Assembly: GCF_963678635.1 (NCBI RefSeq)
Contig: NC_087069.1
Span: forward strand, 31,957,710-32,021,709
Source: Symsagittifera roscoffensis
Taxonomy: Eukaryota > Xenacoelomorpha > Acoela > Convolutidae
Length of the DNA: 64,000 nucleotides
Reading direction: 5' to 3'
Translations under genes and position numbers: made by a program
Part shown: in pieces, positions 61,938 to 64,000 of the stretch
How positions within the stretch are numbered: the stretch's first letter is position 1
Layout of the letters: every line of letters begins with the position of its first letter
The notes under the pieces: model-generated
Database searches by the model: none
Told to the model about the DNA's origin: nothing
The model's input: only the letters and a program-made list of their open reading frames with translations

Positions 61938-62100
61938 AAAAAAACAGATCGAGGAAATCTTGCATTGCAAGAATTTGATGTGGGAGCTGTGTATTCTCTA
62001 ATTTCTCTGTGAAGCTTTTAAAGCTTCACAGAAAAATTAGAGAGTACACTGCTCCCGCATCAAATTCTTGCAATGCAAGATTTCCTCGATCTGTTTTTTT
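61938..62100. repeat. 163 bp near-perfect palindrome, copy 1
   Basis: Starts AAAAAAACAGATCGAGG and ends CCTCGATCTGTTTTTTT, with ~80-base arms meeting at GAAGCTTTTAAAGCTTC. Few mismatches. A foldback/MITE-like unit. Confidence 0.9.
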
Positions 62101-62238
62101 AAAGGTTACTGAAAATATGATAGGTTTGTAGGCAATTTAGGTTTTCAGTTCTCTTTATTTTGTTTGTTAAAACAGCAAAAGTGAACATTAAAAGTGTAAA
62201 GGTTACGAAAACGGTCATTAGTTCTGAAATTGTTTTCA

Positions 62239-62804
62239 GCAATTTTTTTGGCTATTTTTCTGGGCTGGGTAATGTTGTCTTACCCTCAAGCAACGAGCAC
62301 GGATCATGGTGGGCCTCGAACATCCGACCTTTCGATTGAGAGGCGGAGACCTAACCACTGTATTAAATAGGTTCGTGTAAATATGTCTTAGTTGGTCTCA
62401 TTTAATACGTTCTGTTTTGACTTGACACGATATTTTTGGGCGGATAGGTTCGTGCAACTTATTAGTCCAATATAAAACGCATCGTGTCAGCATTGCTTAT
62501 TGTAAAAAAACAGATCGAGGAAATCTTGCATTGCAAGAATTTGATGCGGGAGCTGTGTATTCTCTAATTTCTCTGTGAAGCTTTTAAAGCTTCACAGAAA
62601 AATTAGAGAGTACACTGCTCCCGCATCAAATTCTTGCAATGCAAGATTTCCTCGATCTGTTTTTTTAAAGGTTACTGAAAATATGATAGGTTTGTAGGCA
62701 ATTTACGTTTTCAGTTCTCTTTATTTTGTTTGTTAAAACAGCAAAAGTGAACATTAAAAGTGTAAAGGTTACGAAAACGGTCATTAGTTCTGAAATTGTT
62801 TTCA
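62239..62804. repeat. 566 bp tandem repeat, copy 2
   Basis: Second unit, ending TTGTTTTCA before GATTTTCCAGCGG. Confidence 0.95.
62504..62666. repeat. 163 bp near-perfect palindrome, copy 2
   Basis: As 61938-62100. The GATGCGGGAGC arm here matches its partner better than the GATGTGGGAGC of copy 1. Confidence 0.9.
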
Positions 62805-64000
62805 GATTTTCCAGCGGAATTAAAAATTTACTTATTGATCCAGTTTTTTTTCAAATTGGAATATTTATGATCCAGTTTTTTCAAATTGGAATAATGTATC
62901 GCATAAATGCAAATCATTCATTGTTCTTGAAATTCAAAGAAGTTTGTTGAGGCCACAGAATTTTTGAAATTTCGAAAAAGCATGTCTGTATTCATTGAAT
63001 TTCCTTGCGTCCGTTGGCTTTTTTAAACTTGCAATCGGAGAATGGCTGCTTACGAGTAATGAACGTAGTGAAGACTCACTATATGTAGGTCTTGGTGATT
63101 CCTGGTTTGAGGCTACATACTTTTTTCTTAAAAGTTCGAAAAAAAGTCTGCTCTCATTGAATTTCTTTGCGTTCTTTGTCTCGTTTTAAACTTGCAATCG
63201 TGACAATCGGAGAATGGCTGTTTAAGAGTAATGAACGTAGTGAAAACTCTTATATAGTTCTTGCTGATTTTTTTAAAAGTTTTTTTCAGGCAAATCTTAA
63301 TGCTCTAATAACTACAGATATGCATTCATATTTATTAATCCATTTAGAAATGTTTTTAGGTATATATGCATTTTTGGAGTTCAATTGAAATTCATCTGTT
63401 GAAAGTGAAGTAAATAGCACCCTCCAAATACGAACGTAAAAATGGCGCGAAAAAACGTGAACGATTTCTAGTTTCGAAAGTGGAATTTAATTTTAAGATT
63501 TCCAGCGGAATAAAAACTTTACCTGTTGATCCAGTTTTCTTAAGTTGGGTTGATGCTCTCAAAAAACACGCTCTTCATAAAAAGTTTTAGAAAATCAATG
63601 AGCGTAAAGGGTATCTATTTTTTTCTTCGAAATTTGAGATTTTTTTCTATAAAGTCAGTGTTTTTTTTCCATTTACTTGCGTTCATTACTCTTTATCAAC
63701 TGTCAGTTAGCTTTGTTTTCGATATTTTTAACTGGAGGCGCAGATTGTTTGACTGAAGTTCAAGTTGTTAAAGATTATTACGATATCAAAGACAGTTTTA
63801 TAAACTACAGCGAAATGACGAAAAAAGAATACTAATTGAAAATGATTTTTAATTAACAAAGAGCTTGCAAGAAAAGCGTACAATTGCGTTCATTGAAAGC
63901 ACCAAGGGCTTTAAAACGCTGTCAGTGCAGCGAAGTTTTGAGTTTCAAATCAATCAATAGAACTTTGTGCGTAGAAATATATTGGCCCTTATCTTTTTTG

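Larger units (their letters stand above)
61673..62238. repeat. 566 bp tandem repeat, copy 1
   Basis: Every base word from GCAATTTTTTTGGC to TTGTTTTCA recurs at +566 with only a few changes. It contains a tRNA-like SINE head on the minus strand and the 163 bp palindrome. Confidence 0.95.
53753..64000. other. Long Miro intron or intergenic DNA; repeats only
   Basis: No further Miro exon was recognised. It contains a diverged ~1.1-1.6 kb duplication (57860-58980 and 59930-61590), recurring non-coding words (ATCGAACAGCAAAAG, TACGTAGTGATCC, TTACTTGCGTTCATTGAC), SINE-like copies and the 566 bp tandem repeat. Confidence 0.5.

Overview
This is a metazoan nuclear contig: AT-rich, with introns and one 200-base run of N. 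It carries five non-LTR retrotransposon lineages, labelled here alpha, beta, gamma, delta and epsilon, plus a sixth (zeta) inside an intron. It also carries tRNA-derived SINEs, small inverted-repeat elements and four host genes. The host genes and retroelement families fit an invertebrate animal, probably marine. I cannot name the phylum from the sequence.

1-27 kb is a retroelement graveyard with unusual order. A minus-strand CR1/Jockey-like LINE (alpha), headed by a separate SGNH-esterase ORF, abuts an array of ~356 bp monomers. The array ends in a 24-bp-arm palindrome, from which a plus-strand element (beta: PHD-like finger, RT, C-terminal zinc motif plus restriction-like endonuclease) runs the other way. 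A fragment of a third LINE (gamma) follows. This alpha-array-beta-gamma order occurs twice (1-14.35 kb and 14.35-25.5 kb), with extra array/beta copies in the first unit. A delta LINE sits in the second gamma copy with a 9-bp target duplication and a matching empty site in the first copy. A dead epsilon RT/endonuclease pseudogene ends the cluster. Every retroelement ORF seen is damaged.

27.6-30.7 kb holds two head-to-head host genes: a PTF1A/Fer-family bHLH factor (minus, two exons, apparent GC-AG intron) and an intronless ACBD6-like acyl-CoA-binding/ankyrin protein (plus).

33.3-46.2 kb is an SLC33A1 (acetyl-CoA transporter) gene on the plus strand. Its first intron contains the zeta LINE. 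A ~3.78 kb direct tandem duplication, starting inside zeta ORF1 and ending inside exon 3, gives two copies of exon 2, a truncated exon 3 and an intact exon 3.

47.7 kb onward is the 5' part of a Miro (RHOT) mitochondrial GTPase gene: five exons recognised, at least one missing near the N gap, one exon with a single-base frameshift, and the 3' exons outside the window. Its introns carry four small inverted-repeat elements, diverged non-coding repeats, and a 566 bp tandem duplication that contains a 163 bp near-perfect palindrome.
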